From contig CAJNOL010000573.1 in the NCBI GenBank assembly GCA_905250125.1, forward strand, positions 25,752-89,751: a DNA stretch of 64,000 nucleotides, read 5' to 3'. The DNA is from Rotaria sordida. Taxonomy: Eukaryota; Rotifera; Eurotatoria; Philodinida; Philodinidae. Below the pieces are notes generated by a model. The model saw only the letters and a list, made by a program, of their open reading frames with translations. It was not told the origin of the DNA and made no database searches. Positions 13,461 to 23,369 of this stretch are shown piece after piece (within the stretch, counting starts at the first letter, position 1; the number at the start of each line of letters is the position of its first letter). The position numbers and the translations under genes were made by a program.

Positions 13461-13769
13461 TCAGCCACCCCGTGAAACGTATCGGACTTGACTAGCACCA
13501 CTGCTTGATCCACTAAAAGTAGAAGATTGATTCAGATTACATTGTAGAGAAAATTCTGTTTTGATTATAGCTATTACTTACCTCTCATGACCATTACATC
13601 TGTATGTTTTCACTCCGCCTCATCCACCTTGACTAAGAAGCGTATAATTGTCACACAAATCATTTGCATCGTACGTATCCCAACGAGGAGTTATCAATGC
13701 TTTATTTCGTGGATAAACCCAAAACTTATGATCGCGATCAGGATCGCCATGATAAAATTTTTCCGACAT
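13461..13769 (-). pseudogene. Small two-exon hypothetical gene with an in-frame TGA
   Basis: Exon 1 (13582-13769) begins MSEKFYHGDPDRDHKFWVYP and continues with ITPRWDTYDANDLCDNY. A GTAAG donor and a TTTTAG acceptor join it in phase to exon 2 (13461-13512, GSSSGASQVRYVSRGG then stop). The joined frame is 79 codons plus stop and is open except for one TGA at 13620-13622, inside a GG-stop-GG context. The residue mix (WD, RD, Tyr, Cys) looks like real protein rather than AT noise. A TTTTAG just upstream of the ATG hints at an earlier exon. I do not recognise the family. It is either a pseudogene with a nonsense change or a fragment of a larger gene. Confidence 0.35.
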
Positions 13770-15065
13770 AACTATCTAAAACAACATGAAATTTTTTCGT
13801 ATTATTTATTTCTAAGGAAAAGTCTGGTTGGCTATTTTATGAATATCTGTTAAATATAAATACAATGTGCGGACCTTTGAGTCACAGGAATAGTGCGCAT
13901 ATCAACTACTTATCATGAAAGTCTCATTCCAAGAAAAGGACTTAAACGTTAGGTAGGTTTGGTCCGGTTACTGTTTCGCTTTTTTTATGATTTCTGTTTA
14001 CATCTACAATACAAGGCAAGCGTCCATCACAGACAACAACGATGTGTAAAAACACTAAACAGAGAGCGAGTAAAGCAACGAAAGAAAAAAGTAAGAGGTT
14101 GCTGCTGTTATTACCTACTTTCAGAGCAAACAACAAAATTATGAATGAAAGTTGTTCTGTGTCGTTGCTCCCTTCTTATATGATTTCTTTCCATCTCTTC
14201 AGCTGAATTCTTATAGTTGGCAACCGAGATTATGACTGGGATAAAAAACGAGAAAGAAGAATATGTAAGAATGCACGTAAAAAGGATTGCCAATCATCAA
14301 TACTTTCTTATAGAAAGCAAAAAGAGATTGGCAACGACGATTGATTTTGCCCTGTGGCCTTCTCTCTCTCTCCCGTCGTTATTTTTTTTTGCCACTTTTA
14401 TCGATTCGTTTTATTATTTAGAGAGCGCAACTACTGGGATAAAAACCCAACCAAAGAGAGAATGTATTAACGAAAGAAAGACTGAATTCTCTCTGATCAA
14501 TGCTTATCAGCAATACAAATAACAAAATTGCAAGCCAAGTGTTTTTTTTGTGTGACTGGTTGATTGTGTAATTTTTTTTTCATGTCTTCAACTCAGTCTT
14601 TTAACTTGTTAAAGAGTACAGCTACTGAGGTAAAAGTCAGCAAGAAGAAATGTATTAATGAAACAATGACTGAATTCTGTCTGATGGATGGTTAACTTCA
14701 GCAAAGATAACGAAATTAGGAATAAAGATTTTTGGCATTGTGGCTTGAACCACAGTTGTAATCGATCAAGAAATACTAAAGCCATTCTGGTTCAGCCAGT
14801 CTGAAAATCTTTGTGGAATGGTAAGGACAAGAGAATTACTAAAGTCTCTATAGCTAATAAAATCCATATGTAACGATCAAACAAGAAAAAGACAAGAAGA
14901 TATACTCATCCTCCATGCGATGGTAAATTCCGCTTTCCATAAAATTCAAAAACATGACTATAGAAGAAATTACATGGAAATTTAATTGAATATTTTAAAG
15001 ATAATCATAGCGAACTCACGTTATAAAAAGGAATATCGAAAAAAGTTTAAGTTTAAGTTAGAGTT
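13770..15065. repeat. Gene-free stretch with a diverged ~190-bp tandem repeat (about 14200-14720)
   Basis: Blocks around 14210, 14405 and 14590 share the order (C)AACTACTGGGATAAAA, AGAGAATGTATTAACGAAAG, GACTGAATTCTCTCTGAT and a T-rich tract, each about 190 bp apart and well diverged. The rest of the stretch shows nothing recognisable. Confidence 0.45.
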
Positions 15066-15513
15066 TCGTTGGGTTGGGTTGGGATGAATTGGGTTGGGTT
15101 GTATTGGGTTGGGATGGAATGGGTTGGGTAGGGTTGGGTTGAGTTGGGTTGGGATTAGACATCGGCATCACCATGGCAACTGGTCACGACAGCGCCACAA
15201 TCAACTCTTGCTTCCATAGATACTAGCGCTGTCGTGACCAGTTGCCATGGTGATGCCAATGTCTAGCTGGGATGGTTGGGTTGGGTGTGGGTGTGGGTGT
15301 GAGTGTGAGTGTGGGTGTGAGTGTGAGTGTGGATGTAAGTGTGACTTAAAAGGAAACAACATCCACACCCACACGCACATCCACACCCACTCACGCTCAC
15401 ACCCACACCCACACCCACATCCCACGCACACCCCACACCCAACCAATCCAAACCCAACCCAACCCATCTTAACCCAACCCAACTCAACCCAACCCAACCC
15501 ATCCCAACCCATC
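15066..15513. repeat. Nested palindrome H5 of GGGTT and GGGTGT repeats
   Basis: In order: GGGTT-type repeats (15066-15155), a 40-bp arm / loop / 40-bp arm palindrome (15156-15265), GGGTGT and GAGTGT repeats (about 15278-15345), a short spacer, ACACCC repeats (15361-15437), then AACCC repeats (15438-15513). The outer repeats mirror each other, as do the inner ones, so the whole block can fold as one structure. Two G-rich hexamer/pentamer types are layered concentrically. Confidence 0.75.
15156..15265. repeat. 40-bp-arm perfect-looking inverted repeat
   Basis: Left arm 15156-15195 (TAGACATCGGCATCACCATG onward) and right arm 15226-15265 (ending GATGCCAATGTCTA) are inverted copies with about one mismatch, around a 30-bp loop. 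Such a clean match is much younger-looking than the surrounding repeats, and the arms are GC-richer than the region. Confidence 0.8.
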
Positions 15514-15515
15514 TG

Positions 15516-16206
15516 TAGGGGTGTCAGTTTCGGGTTCCGTTCCTGGGAACGGGAACACGCACCGGGTTCCTAGGAACGGGAACCCACTTAGTTATTCATT
15601 TCTATGCATTTTTGAACACACTAGAGTTCATAGACATACTTTTTCTTTCGTTTTGAGACAAGTCTCTCCGGGTTCCTGGGTTCCCAGGAACGAGAACCCG
15701 CACTGGGTTCCGGGTTCCCAAGAACGAGAATCCGCACCGGGTTCCGGATTCCCAGGAACGGGAACTCACACCGGGTTCCCAAAAACTGGGAACCGCACCT
15801 AAATTTCTATTCTGAACGATTTGCAATAGGGTTCCTCATTCTTAGGAACCCGGGACGGATTCCCGTTCCTAGGAACCCGGAACCCGATGCGGGTTCCCGT
15901 TCCTGGGAACCCGGAACCCAATGCGGGTTCTCATTCTTGGGAACCCGGAGAGACTTGTCTCAAAACGAAAGAAAAAGTATGTCTATGAACTCTAGTGTGT
16001 TCAAAAATGCACAGAAATGAATTTTCAACTGGGTTCCCATTCCTAGGAACCCGGAACTCGGGAACCCTGAGTGACTTGCTCAAAACGAAAGAAAAAGTAT
16101 GTCTATGAACTCAAGCGCGTTCAAACATGCATAGAAATGAATAACCAAGTGGGTTCCCGTTCCTTGGGAACGGAACCCTTGAGGAATGGGAACCCTGACA
16201 CCCCTG
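15516..16206. mobile_element. Non-autonomous hAT-like element, 691 bp
   Basis: Ends are TAGGGGTGTCAG on the left and CTGACACCCCTG on the right, a 12-bp inverted repeat with one mismatch, matching the CAGGGGTGTC-type hAT terminus. Flanking 8-mers are CCCATCTG (15508-15515) and CCCATCTC (16207-16214), a 7/8 target duplication. The interior is built of GGGTTCC/GGAACCC palindromic units and three copies of a ~60-bp block (GTTCATAGACATACTTTTTC; forward at ~15625, inverted at ~15950 and ~16076). It interrupts the AACCC/ATCCC repeat tract. Confidence 0.75.
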
Positions 16207-16400
16207 CCCATCTCCACCCATCCCATCCCAACCCATCCCATCCCAGCCCAACCCAACTCATCCCAACCCATCCTATCCCAACCCAACCCAACCCAACTCA
16301 TCCCAACCCATCCCATCCCATCCCAACCCATCCCATCCCTTATATTCTCAACTCAACCCAATTCAACCCAACCCAACTCAACCCATACCATACCCTTCTT
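16207..16400. repeat. CCCAT/CCCAA tandem repeat, right half of the interrupted tract
   Basis: Pentamer array of ATCCC and AACCC units, continuing the tract that ends at 15513 before the 691-bp element. Its complement GGGTT lies at 15066-15155. Confidence 0.8.
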
Positions 16401-16624
16401 GAAATCATCCTTCACTTGAGGCGCAGTCAAATTTGAATTTCCTCGAAAGCGGAATTTATCATACCCTCTCATCCTCAAAATCAATATTAAACAAATGATA
16501 ATTTAAAGAAATCAGAATAATATTGATGCGTATTTATTAGTTAATAAGTTATGGTACTGATTGTATAGAAGAGAATATTTAGTCTTACTAATTTTCTATG
16601 AACATTAAATGAATATTATTTTAC

Positions 16625-16759
16625 GGTGTGGGTTAAGGTGGGATGGATGGCTGTGAGTGTGCAAGTGTTAAGTATGAGTGCGGAGTGTGGGTGAGATGGG
16701 TGGCTGTGGGAGTGGGTATGAATTTCATCTCTTCACCCATACTCACCCACACCCACATC
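16625..16759. repeat. Telomere-like fold-back H6
   Basis: G-rich arm with GGTGTGGGTTAAGGTGGGAT and GTGGGTGAGATGGGTGG, spacer with CATCTCTTC, C-rich arm CACCCATACTCACCCACACC. Reaches 16759. Confidence 0.7.
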
Positions 16760-16975
16760 CTTTTGACATGATTCAATGATTGTGAAGAAAGAGAACGAAT
16801 AGCATATGATAAGGTATTCGAATAGCATACTTTTATTAGTGTTTTGAAAATACAAAGATTAAATGCAATGTTTATCTTGAAATAGATAAAACAGTCCCAC
16901 AGATTGCATTGCATGAGTAAGCAAAAGACAAAAAATGAAACCATGTTTTTTTTTCATTTTGCTTCTAGATTTTTC

Positions 16976-17088
16976 TAGTTTCTGTGTTTCTTGCACAATC
17001 GCACTGAAACGATTGCCACTTGCTTGTGCAATAGTTTCTGTGTTTCTTGCACAATCGCACTGACACTATTGCCACTTGCTTGTGCAAT
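16976..17088 (+). repeat. Two tandem copies of a 56-bp unit
   Basis: The unit runs from TAGTTTCTGTGTTTCTTGCA to GCTTGTGCAA and is repeated at 16976 and 17032 with few differences. Each unit contains TTGCACAA and TTGTGCAA as an inverted pair. Confidence 0.75.
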
Positions 17089-17400
17089 ACTTGTGTAGTG
17101 AGAAAGATATAAAAAGCGATGAAAATACATTGCTACCTCAATTACTCGTAAGAAAGCTCTTGAGTGTCACAACTCGTGTGTTTTAATTCCGACGTTATTC
17201 TTATTTCTTCGTAGTCTGGATACTTTTCAAAGTATCCTAACTCCCTCTTTCTGGTCTTCGGGTGGTGCGTTAAAACGCTTTTGAAAAAGTGGGGAAGCCC
17301 AGCATTCTTCTATCGAAAGATGAAGCTAATGGGTCCCACGAGAACATCACTGGAGGCCCTTTCCTCGGGCACACGTTTCTTTCATGGTTATTTTAAAAAT
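17089..17400 (+). other. Possible solo LTR or promoter-bearing element fragment
   Basis: Directly after the 56-bp repeats come a TATA-like AGATATAAAAAGCG (17105), a GGATAC-TTTTCAAA-GTATCC stem (about 17218-17237) and a GC-richer tail with CTTCGGGTGGTGCG and GGGTCCCACGAG. The layout (upstream repeats, TATA, GC-richer leader) resembles an LTR, but I could not define both ends or a target duplication. Confidence 0.25.
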
Positions 17401-17946
17401 TTTACATGATTGACGTGTTGCTTAGTAGTGAGGGCATCAGTCTATTCGTCGAACATATGAAGCAAATTGAATCAGTATCTGAGAATTAATAAATATTATT
17501 TTTCATTCTGAGAATTAATAAACATCATTTTTCATTCTGAGAACTGAAAAGAAAGAATATAGTTTAGCAATTCAAATACATAGGCTCATCGAAAAGAATG
17601 AAGTATGAGTCATTGTGATTTGTCATCTTGACTAGAGAAACTGTAAAATCGAAAACTAAAATATGAATTGTCAGTAACATCATAATCATCATCAATAATT
17701 TTTCAATCGCTACTGTGAAACAAGTCAAGTATATTCACCATTAAATCTTGATTGTAATTGAGAATACAGTACCATGTAAGATCATTTTTTGCAAGAAAAT
17801 ATTAAATTGGTACTATCGTTGATATTAGAAGTTATAGTTTACCGAAGACAATTTAAAATATTTATTACTCTGAACTTTTCTCTCTATCAGTTTGGTGTTA
17901 TGAAATTATGTAAAATGTGAGCGAAGAAAAGATACTAACGTACACA
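17401..17946. other. Short stretch with a 33-bp direct repeat
   Basis: CTGAGAATTAATAAATATTA-type units repeat about 2.5 times at 17480-17545. Nothing else recognised. Confidence 0.4.
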
Positions 17947-18450
17947 CTAAGCAACTGGCATTGGCACCCATGTCGTTATATTTTCTGTTGGCCTGCTTAG
18001 ATCATCAACGCTGACTGGAGTCCTGGATACGAAAAATTTTATGATATTAAAAGAAAATTATTTTAAGTTTTATTTGGCATAAAAATTCAAGCGAACATAT
18101 GGCAGCTCAAAATCTTATTTGTAATCGAGATCATAGACTTCAATTTCGACAGTTTTGAAATAATGTTAACCAGTGAATCTGAGACGTTTTTTGCCAGTAG
18201 AATTAATATAATCACTAGGAAACATAATAGTACTCCTACCATTTAGATTACGATTTGCATGAATACAAATATTCCATCATCAAGGGTCGGTCCCATGCTC
18301 ATTTTACAATCAATGGCATTGCGTTCTTCAGTATTTCTTGGATATTTAATAGGCAAAATTTTATAATGAATTAAATAATATGAACAAAAATGCATTCATA
18401 CCCACTAACCATATCCAATCGTCGTGTCTTCTCTTATATGCTAATGTGTA
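17947..18450 (-). pseudogene. Remnant of a multi-exon membrane protein gene
   Basis: On the minus strand a block reads NTEERNAIDCKMSMGPTLDD then GIFVFMQIVI, an in-frame TAA, and directly on in the same frame MVGVLLCFLVIILILLAKNV, a clear transmembrane segment. A candidate last exon (17947-18022) after a TATCCAG acceptor reads TPVSVDDLSRPTENITTW then VPMPVA and stop. A further exon-like piece (YKRRHDDWIW) lies near 18420-18450. Splice phases between the blocks do not all work and there is an internal stop, so I read it as decayed. Its upstream part is replaced by a half fold-back and a transposon. Family not recognised. Confidence 0.3.
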
Positions 18451-18649
18451 CCCAGGCAGAGATAAAAATGATAAAATGTCATTAAAATGCCTATAGATAG
18501 TAATTATTATAATGATGTAAAACAGTCACAAAAAATGCGTTTCATGTGAGGTAATAAAATGGTTATTTTTTGACCAGCGCGACGGAGGTCTTTGTATTCT
18601 TAGTGAATAAGGTCTTATATATTCGGGCCAAATTACAGGTCTCATCATT

Positions 18650-18838
18650 AAACTAAGAAATTTAAAATATAGGCTCGGGTTGTCATGCATAGAGCGAAAT
18701 ATTTTAATTTTATGATATTTACACTATACATAAAGTGCCCACGAATCAAAACTTTAGCAAAATTTTTTTCTTCTTCCATTATAGTTGAATAGACCTGATC
18801 AAGTTATATAAGAAAAAGTATGCTTCAAATTCAAAAAA
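18650..18838. repeat. Fold-back family F, half copy
   Basis: Only one arm is present: GTGCCCACGAATCAAAACTT, TTCCATTATAGTTGAATAGA, AAGTATGCTTCAAATTC follow the same landmark order as the full copies. The arm stops at the CAAAAAAC target duplication of the 18840-20324 element; I do not find the second arm on the other side. Confidence 0.55.
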
Positions 18839-18857
18839 CCAAGGGGGAAACAGCGGA

Positions 18858-19330
18858 CTTCAAGACTTCAAAAGGCTTCAAAAGACTTCAACAGACTTCA
18901 ACCGCAGTGACTTCATATTTGCACAAGACTTCAAAAGAGTTCTAAAGACTTCTGAAGACTTCATAGGACTCCAAATGACTTCACAAGACTTTATAAGACT
19001 TCGTATGACTTCATGGAACTTCATGGGACTGCATGGGACTTCAAAAGACTTCGTTAGACTTCACAGACTTCGTGAGACTTCACGGACTTCATGAGACTTC
19101 AGAGACTTTGTAGGACTTCTTGAGACTTTATAAGACTTCTTAAGACTTCACAAGACTTCATAAGACTTCACAAGACTTCATAAAACTTCATAAAACTTCA
19201 CAAAACTTCACAAAACTTCACAAAACTTCACAAGACTTCACAAAACTTCGCAAGACTTCACAAGACTTCACAAGACTTCACAAGACTTCACAAGCCTTCA
19301 CAAGACTTCACAAGACTTCACAGGAATTCA
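18858..19330. repeat. AAGACTTCAC minisatellite tract, left
   Basis: About 45 units of a 9-11 bp repeat, becoming more uniform towards the right (CACAAGACTT and CACAAAACTT). Confidence 0.85.
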
Positions 19331-19959
19331 AGAGGCAGATTCCATGCGTATAAAAAAACCTTATAGAAATTACATGAAACCTCTATAACATGCAAAAAAC
19401 AAAACTTATCATATTGAGATTACAAAAGTGTTTCTTGTTTCTGAGAATTGTTTCTCGCAGTATATCTATATCTAGAATAAATATGTGACAATGACACAAA
19501 GCGTTGATGAAATTAAAACAGAGAAAATAAACTTTACTGGTATGCGTATATTTGATTCGATTAATCCAGCATTGGAGAACTCCTATTTTCAGGTGCAAAT
19601 AAATAACAAGACTAAATTTATACATAAGCAACCACTTGTTGGTTATTGACCGACAAAGCTAGCCGTTTATTGGCTGATAGATTATCACGAGTGATAGAAA
19701 TAAATAAAAAGGAATAAAATTCTTCATAAGATTGACATCGAATAGATGGAACATTTCTTATAAAAATAAACTACTTCATTCAAAAAGCATTCAGTTCTTA
19801 ACTATGATGTTTTCTAAGATCCAACAAACTTGAATTTTTTCCAGTACCTTGACAAACAAACAATAAAAAGTTCACCTTTCTGCTAAAATAAGACCGTCGA
19901 AAACAAGACAATTTCATTGCTTTTTTATGAATTTTCATGCACTAAATGTATTTCAAAAC

Positions 19960-20285
19960 TTCCATAAGAATTCATGAGACTTCATGAGACTTCATGAAAC
20001 TTCATGAGACTTCATGAGACTTCATGAGACTTCATGAGACTTCATGAAACTTCATGAGACTTCATGAAACTTCATNNNNNNNNNNTTCATGAAACTTCAT
20101 GAGACTTCATGAAACTTCATGAGACTTCATGAGACTTCATAAGACTTCATAAGACTTTATGAGACTTCAGAAGACTTTATGAGACTTCAGAGACTTCAAG
20201 AGACTTTATGAAAATCCATGAGACTTCATAAGACTTCAAGAGACTTCAGAACACTCCGAAAGACTTTCAAAACTTCATGAGACTT
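19960..20285. repeat. GAGACTTCAT minisatellite tract, right
   Basis: About 30 units of a 10-bp repeat, uniform at first and more diverged to the right. Contains the 10-N gap at 20076-20085, so true length is unknown. Confidence 0.85.
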
Positions 20286-20409
20286 GATGGCTGAAGTCTC
20301 TGCTGTTTCCCCCTTGCCCCCTTGCAAAAAACAAATATTTCACGAATGATTTGTTTATGATTGATAAATATCAAAGGATGAGAAAGAGGATGACATTTCA
20401 TTTGACATA

Positions 20410-21271
20410 ATGAATACTAACTTTACTTGGTCAACAACACAAAAAGGTGAAAGAGTAATTTCTTATAATAATTATTTGTATTGATTGAAATGTGAAAATC
20501 TTAACGGTTCATTCGTATATGTTTGTACTATTAAATCAAATCGTTGTTCTATTACTGTGAAAAATGATACGATCTTAAAATGCAACAGTACAAGTCACAA
20601 TCATAATCCAAAACTAGCCGAAAATATACAAAATGTATTCGCCGGATTAAAACATCACATATTGGATGATATTGATAAGCCGATAGGCAAGATTTACGAA
20701 GAAGAGGTGAAAAGATTTGTGAGTATTTGTTCTTTTCCATTGTGTACTAAAGAACTTATTTCTAATGATATAATTTTAACTTAGCGTCGTGACAATGGAT
20801 CAGAGTGTGGGTGTGTGGGTATTATTGTTCCCTTCAATTACACCCACACCCAAATTCGACAAATTAACCGGTTATGTATTAAATGCATATGTCGAAGATG
20901 TTAGATTCCCATCTGATATAGGGAATCATTTTGATTCAATGGGCGAAAGATCTCGCACCAACAACTATCTTGAAGGATGGCACCGCCAATTACATTCACG
21001 TACCCGAACGCATCCAGATCTTTGGACATAGTATAACGAAATTAAATCATCAGAAGAATCTTTAATGATTCGGCACGAACAAGAACAAGCTCAAAAACGC
21101 ACAACTAGACTAAGAAAAGCAAAGAATGTACACGACGATGAAAAATTTGTATTAGCGAAAAGGAAATATATTCAAGATCAAGATTTTAATTCGTATCAAA
21201 AAGTCGTACAAAGTATTTCTCATCGATACATCGATGTTTTAAAAGATGCTAACGACAGTAGTGATGAAGAA
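20410..21271 (+). pseudogene. Broken MULE-type transposase with FLYWCH zinc finger
   Basis: The N-terminal part (MNTNFTWSTTQKGER... CENLNGSFVYVC... SHNHN) fits a FLYWCH-type zinc finger, with an in-frame TGA at 20482. Coding similarity continues to about KIYEEEVKRF (20711). After a telomere-like fold-back (20803-20858) the frame resumes with YVEDVRFPSDIGNHFDSMGE and RTNNYLEGWHRQLHSRTR, typical of the C-terminal part of MULE/FLYWCH transposases common in rotifers, then TAG at 21030 and a Lys/Gln/Glu-rich tail ending at TAA. The catalytic middle region is missing. Two stops plus an internal deletion mean it cannot be active. Confidence 0.7.
20803..20858. repeat. Telomere-like fold-back H7 inside the MULE pseudogene
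   Basis: GAGTGTGGGTGTGTGGGTAT, an 18-bp AT-rich loop, then ATTACACCCACACCCAAATT. It occupies the junction between the N- and C-terminal remnants of the transposase, where a few hundred codons are missing. Confidence 0.8.
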
Positions 21272-22303
21272 TAAAGTTTTTTTTATTTTCTTTATTCATG
21301 TAGTACTTGTATGAATAAATAGCTATACATATAAATCAATCTATATATATAATTAGTATAGTATGTCAGTTGATTGCTTCTCATTTAAAAAGTGGCCGCT
21401 TTTGGGAAACACGATAAAAATGACACAATATAATTTTTTCGTTTCAAAAAAGTGGCCATTTTCTACTAATTGACTTAATTTTCGGCTGCAATTAATGCGT
21501 AGCCTTTTTTTTACTAAGTTTATTGCTCTCAATTGATAGGGTTAATATATTGGAAAAGCGTGATAAAAGTTTATCCGACATCATATAATAGCAGGAAGGA
21601 TTACATTTGTTTAAACAGAAAAGAAAAAAAAAAGAGCAAAGCTTTATAGCGCAAAACTTTTTGTGGTCGGTTGGTCTCTGCTGCCTTCTTGTCCTATATA
21701 TACGGTTCGCAATATTCCTACATATAAAGTTGCTTAGATCGTTTATTGAAGTACAATAATGATTTATTTTTTTCCGTGAATATTGAAGAAATTGAATAAA
21801 TCTAAATATATACGAGTAGCTCGTTGTGCCAATCTTTTCGAAAAGGTGTGCCAAATTATAGACATAGCATCTCAAATAGTTTCGGCCTAATTTTATTATA
21901 CTGAGAATCAGCATTTATCCTTGATTATTTTTCACAAGTTTATTTTGCATTTTATCACAACTCAGTCTTTTGACTCCTGGGATCCCCTCAGGTTTTGAAA
22001 CAAAATTTTTTTTTGCCACCCCATCAGAAGTCTTTCTAGTTTGATAGCGTTGTGTATGTTGATTACAAATATCATGTTATTTTTCAAAAGTACTCCGATA
22101 ATAAGAAAGATCTGAAGTATTCTCTGAAAGCCGTAAAAAACAGTTTTTGACATGAAACTTCTCAAAAATTCGAACTAAGTTAGTTGGAAATAGGCTTATT
22201 TGATAGAGAATGAAATTCTCTATCAGAATCTATAAGAACATCTTAAATATTCGAATTTTTTTATCGATAACTGTCAAACTTCGTCCCGATTGGGTCATCT
22301 TGG
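21272..22303. other. No gene recognised
   Basis: AT-rich. The long minus-strand frame at 21492-21914 (Phe/Ile/Cys/Tyr-rich) has no motif I recognise and may be chance. Confidence 0.35.
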
Positions 22304-23128
22304 CACAAATAATGATTTTTCCAAGTCTTTCGACGTTATACTTTTTTCGAGTGTACCAGCTTGATTCTTTTTACTAGATATGCAATTAAATATGTTCTTT
22401 CTGCTGATGCGATTTTCAGGTTGAAATTCGATGTCTTAAGAATCACTTGTGCTCTCACATAACCAATTCGTCTCTTTTTTGACTAATATTTAACGATTTT
22501 CGAGCAGAAAGTACTTCGTTTGACTTTTAAAAAGATGTCATATTTTAAACCAGTAGAAAAAACTGAGTCGACTCATAAACATTTCAAGTTGTTTCTATGA
22601 TTTTCATTTTTTCGTCAACTTTTGTCCCCTGGTCCTCCACAGGAACAGTCAAAAGATGAGTTTCATGACAACAACTATTTAGGTATCTAGACACTTCTGA
22701 TTTTCTCTAAAAATAGCATTTTATAAGTTCGGCATTGCTTTTACATTGCTGAAACGATTTTTTTGTGAAATTCATTTTTTAACCATCCCTGAGGTAGACA
22801 AGAGGGCAAAAATTGACGGAAAAATGAAAATCATAGAAACAGCTTGAATTATTTATGAGTCCACTCAGTTTTTTGTGCTGATTTCAAATATGACATTATT
22901 TTAAAACTCAAACGAAGTATTTTCTGCTTGAAAACCGTGAAATATTAGTCAAAAAAGCGACAAATTGACTATTTGAGAGCAAAAGTGATTCTTAAGACAT
23001 CGAATATCAACCTGAAAATCGCATCAACAGAAAGAACATATTTAATTGCATATCTAGTAAAAAAAAATCAAGCTAGTGCACTCGAAAAAAGTATAACGTC
23101 GAACGACTTGGAAAAATTATTATTTGTG
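22304..23128. repeat. Long inverted repeat (fold-back G), right arm broken
   Basis: Left arm 22304-22640 and right arm about 22800-23128 are inverted copies of roughly 330 bp (landmarks AAATATGTTCTTTCTGCTGA, TCGATGTCTTAAGAATCAC, AAGTACTTCGTTTGA and their complements in reverse order), with a ~160-bp centre. Similarity extends on the right exactly to ATTTGTG at 23128; there the expected continuation is replaced by TGTGGG-type repeat of fold-back H8. No coding capacity. Probably a non-autonomous element that lost its right end. Confidence 0.7.
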
Positions 23129-23180
23129 GATGTGGGTGTCAAACTAGAGATCATAAACACTAATATTCACACCCACACAC
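23125..23180. repeat. Telomere-like fold-back H8
   Basis: GTGGATGTGGGTGTC, a ~25-bp spacer, then ATATTCACACCCACACAC. Sits at the broken right end of fold-back G. Confidence 0.75.
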
Positions 23181-23369
23181 TTTTCAGCTGAACTCTGATT
23201 ATGATAGAAGGACAATACGATACAAAAAAAGAAAAGATCGAGAGTAATTGATGGAGTTTACAATTCGTAACTTCAGAGAGACACACAATGTTTGATGGAT
23301 AAGTTTTTCGAAAAACGCTACTTGTTAGAGTAAACCAACACGTGAGCAAAGTTTCCATATTCTCGTTGA

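Larger units (their letters stand above)
18840..20324. mobile_element. Non-autonomous element of ACTTCA repeats, perfect 8-bp target duplication
   Basis: Left end CAAGGGGGAAACAGC, right end GCTGTTTCCCCCTTG followed by a second CCCCCTTG. Identical 8-mers CAAAAAAC flank it at 18832-18839 and 20325-20332, as expected for hAT-type insertion. Inside are two tracts of a ~10-bp unit: AAGACTTCAC-type at about 18858-19330 and GAGACTTCAT-type at about 19960-20285, separated by ~620 bp of AT-rich single-copy sequence without a gene. The second tract contains a 10-N assembly gap (20076-20085). No coding capacity was seen. Confidence 0.75.

Noticed and set aside
13620-13622. TGA read as selenocysteine
   Set aside because: No SECIS-like element could be identified and the family is unknown; a plain nonsense change is simpler.
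18858-20285. Regularly spaced direct repeats resembling a CRISPR array
   Set aside because: Units are contiguous 9-11 bp minisatellite repeats with no unique spacers, in a eukaryotic element with a target duplication.
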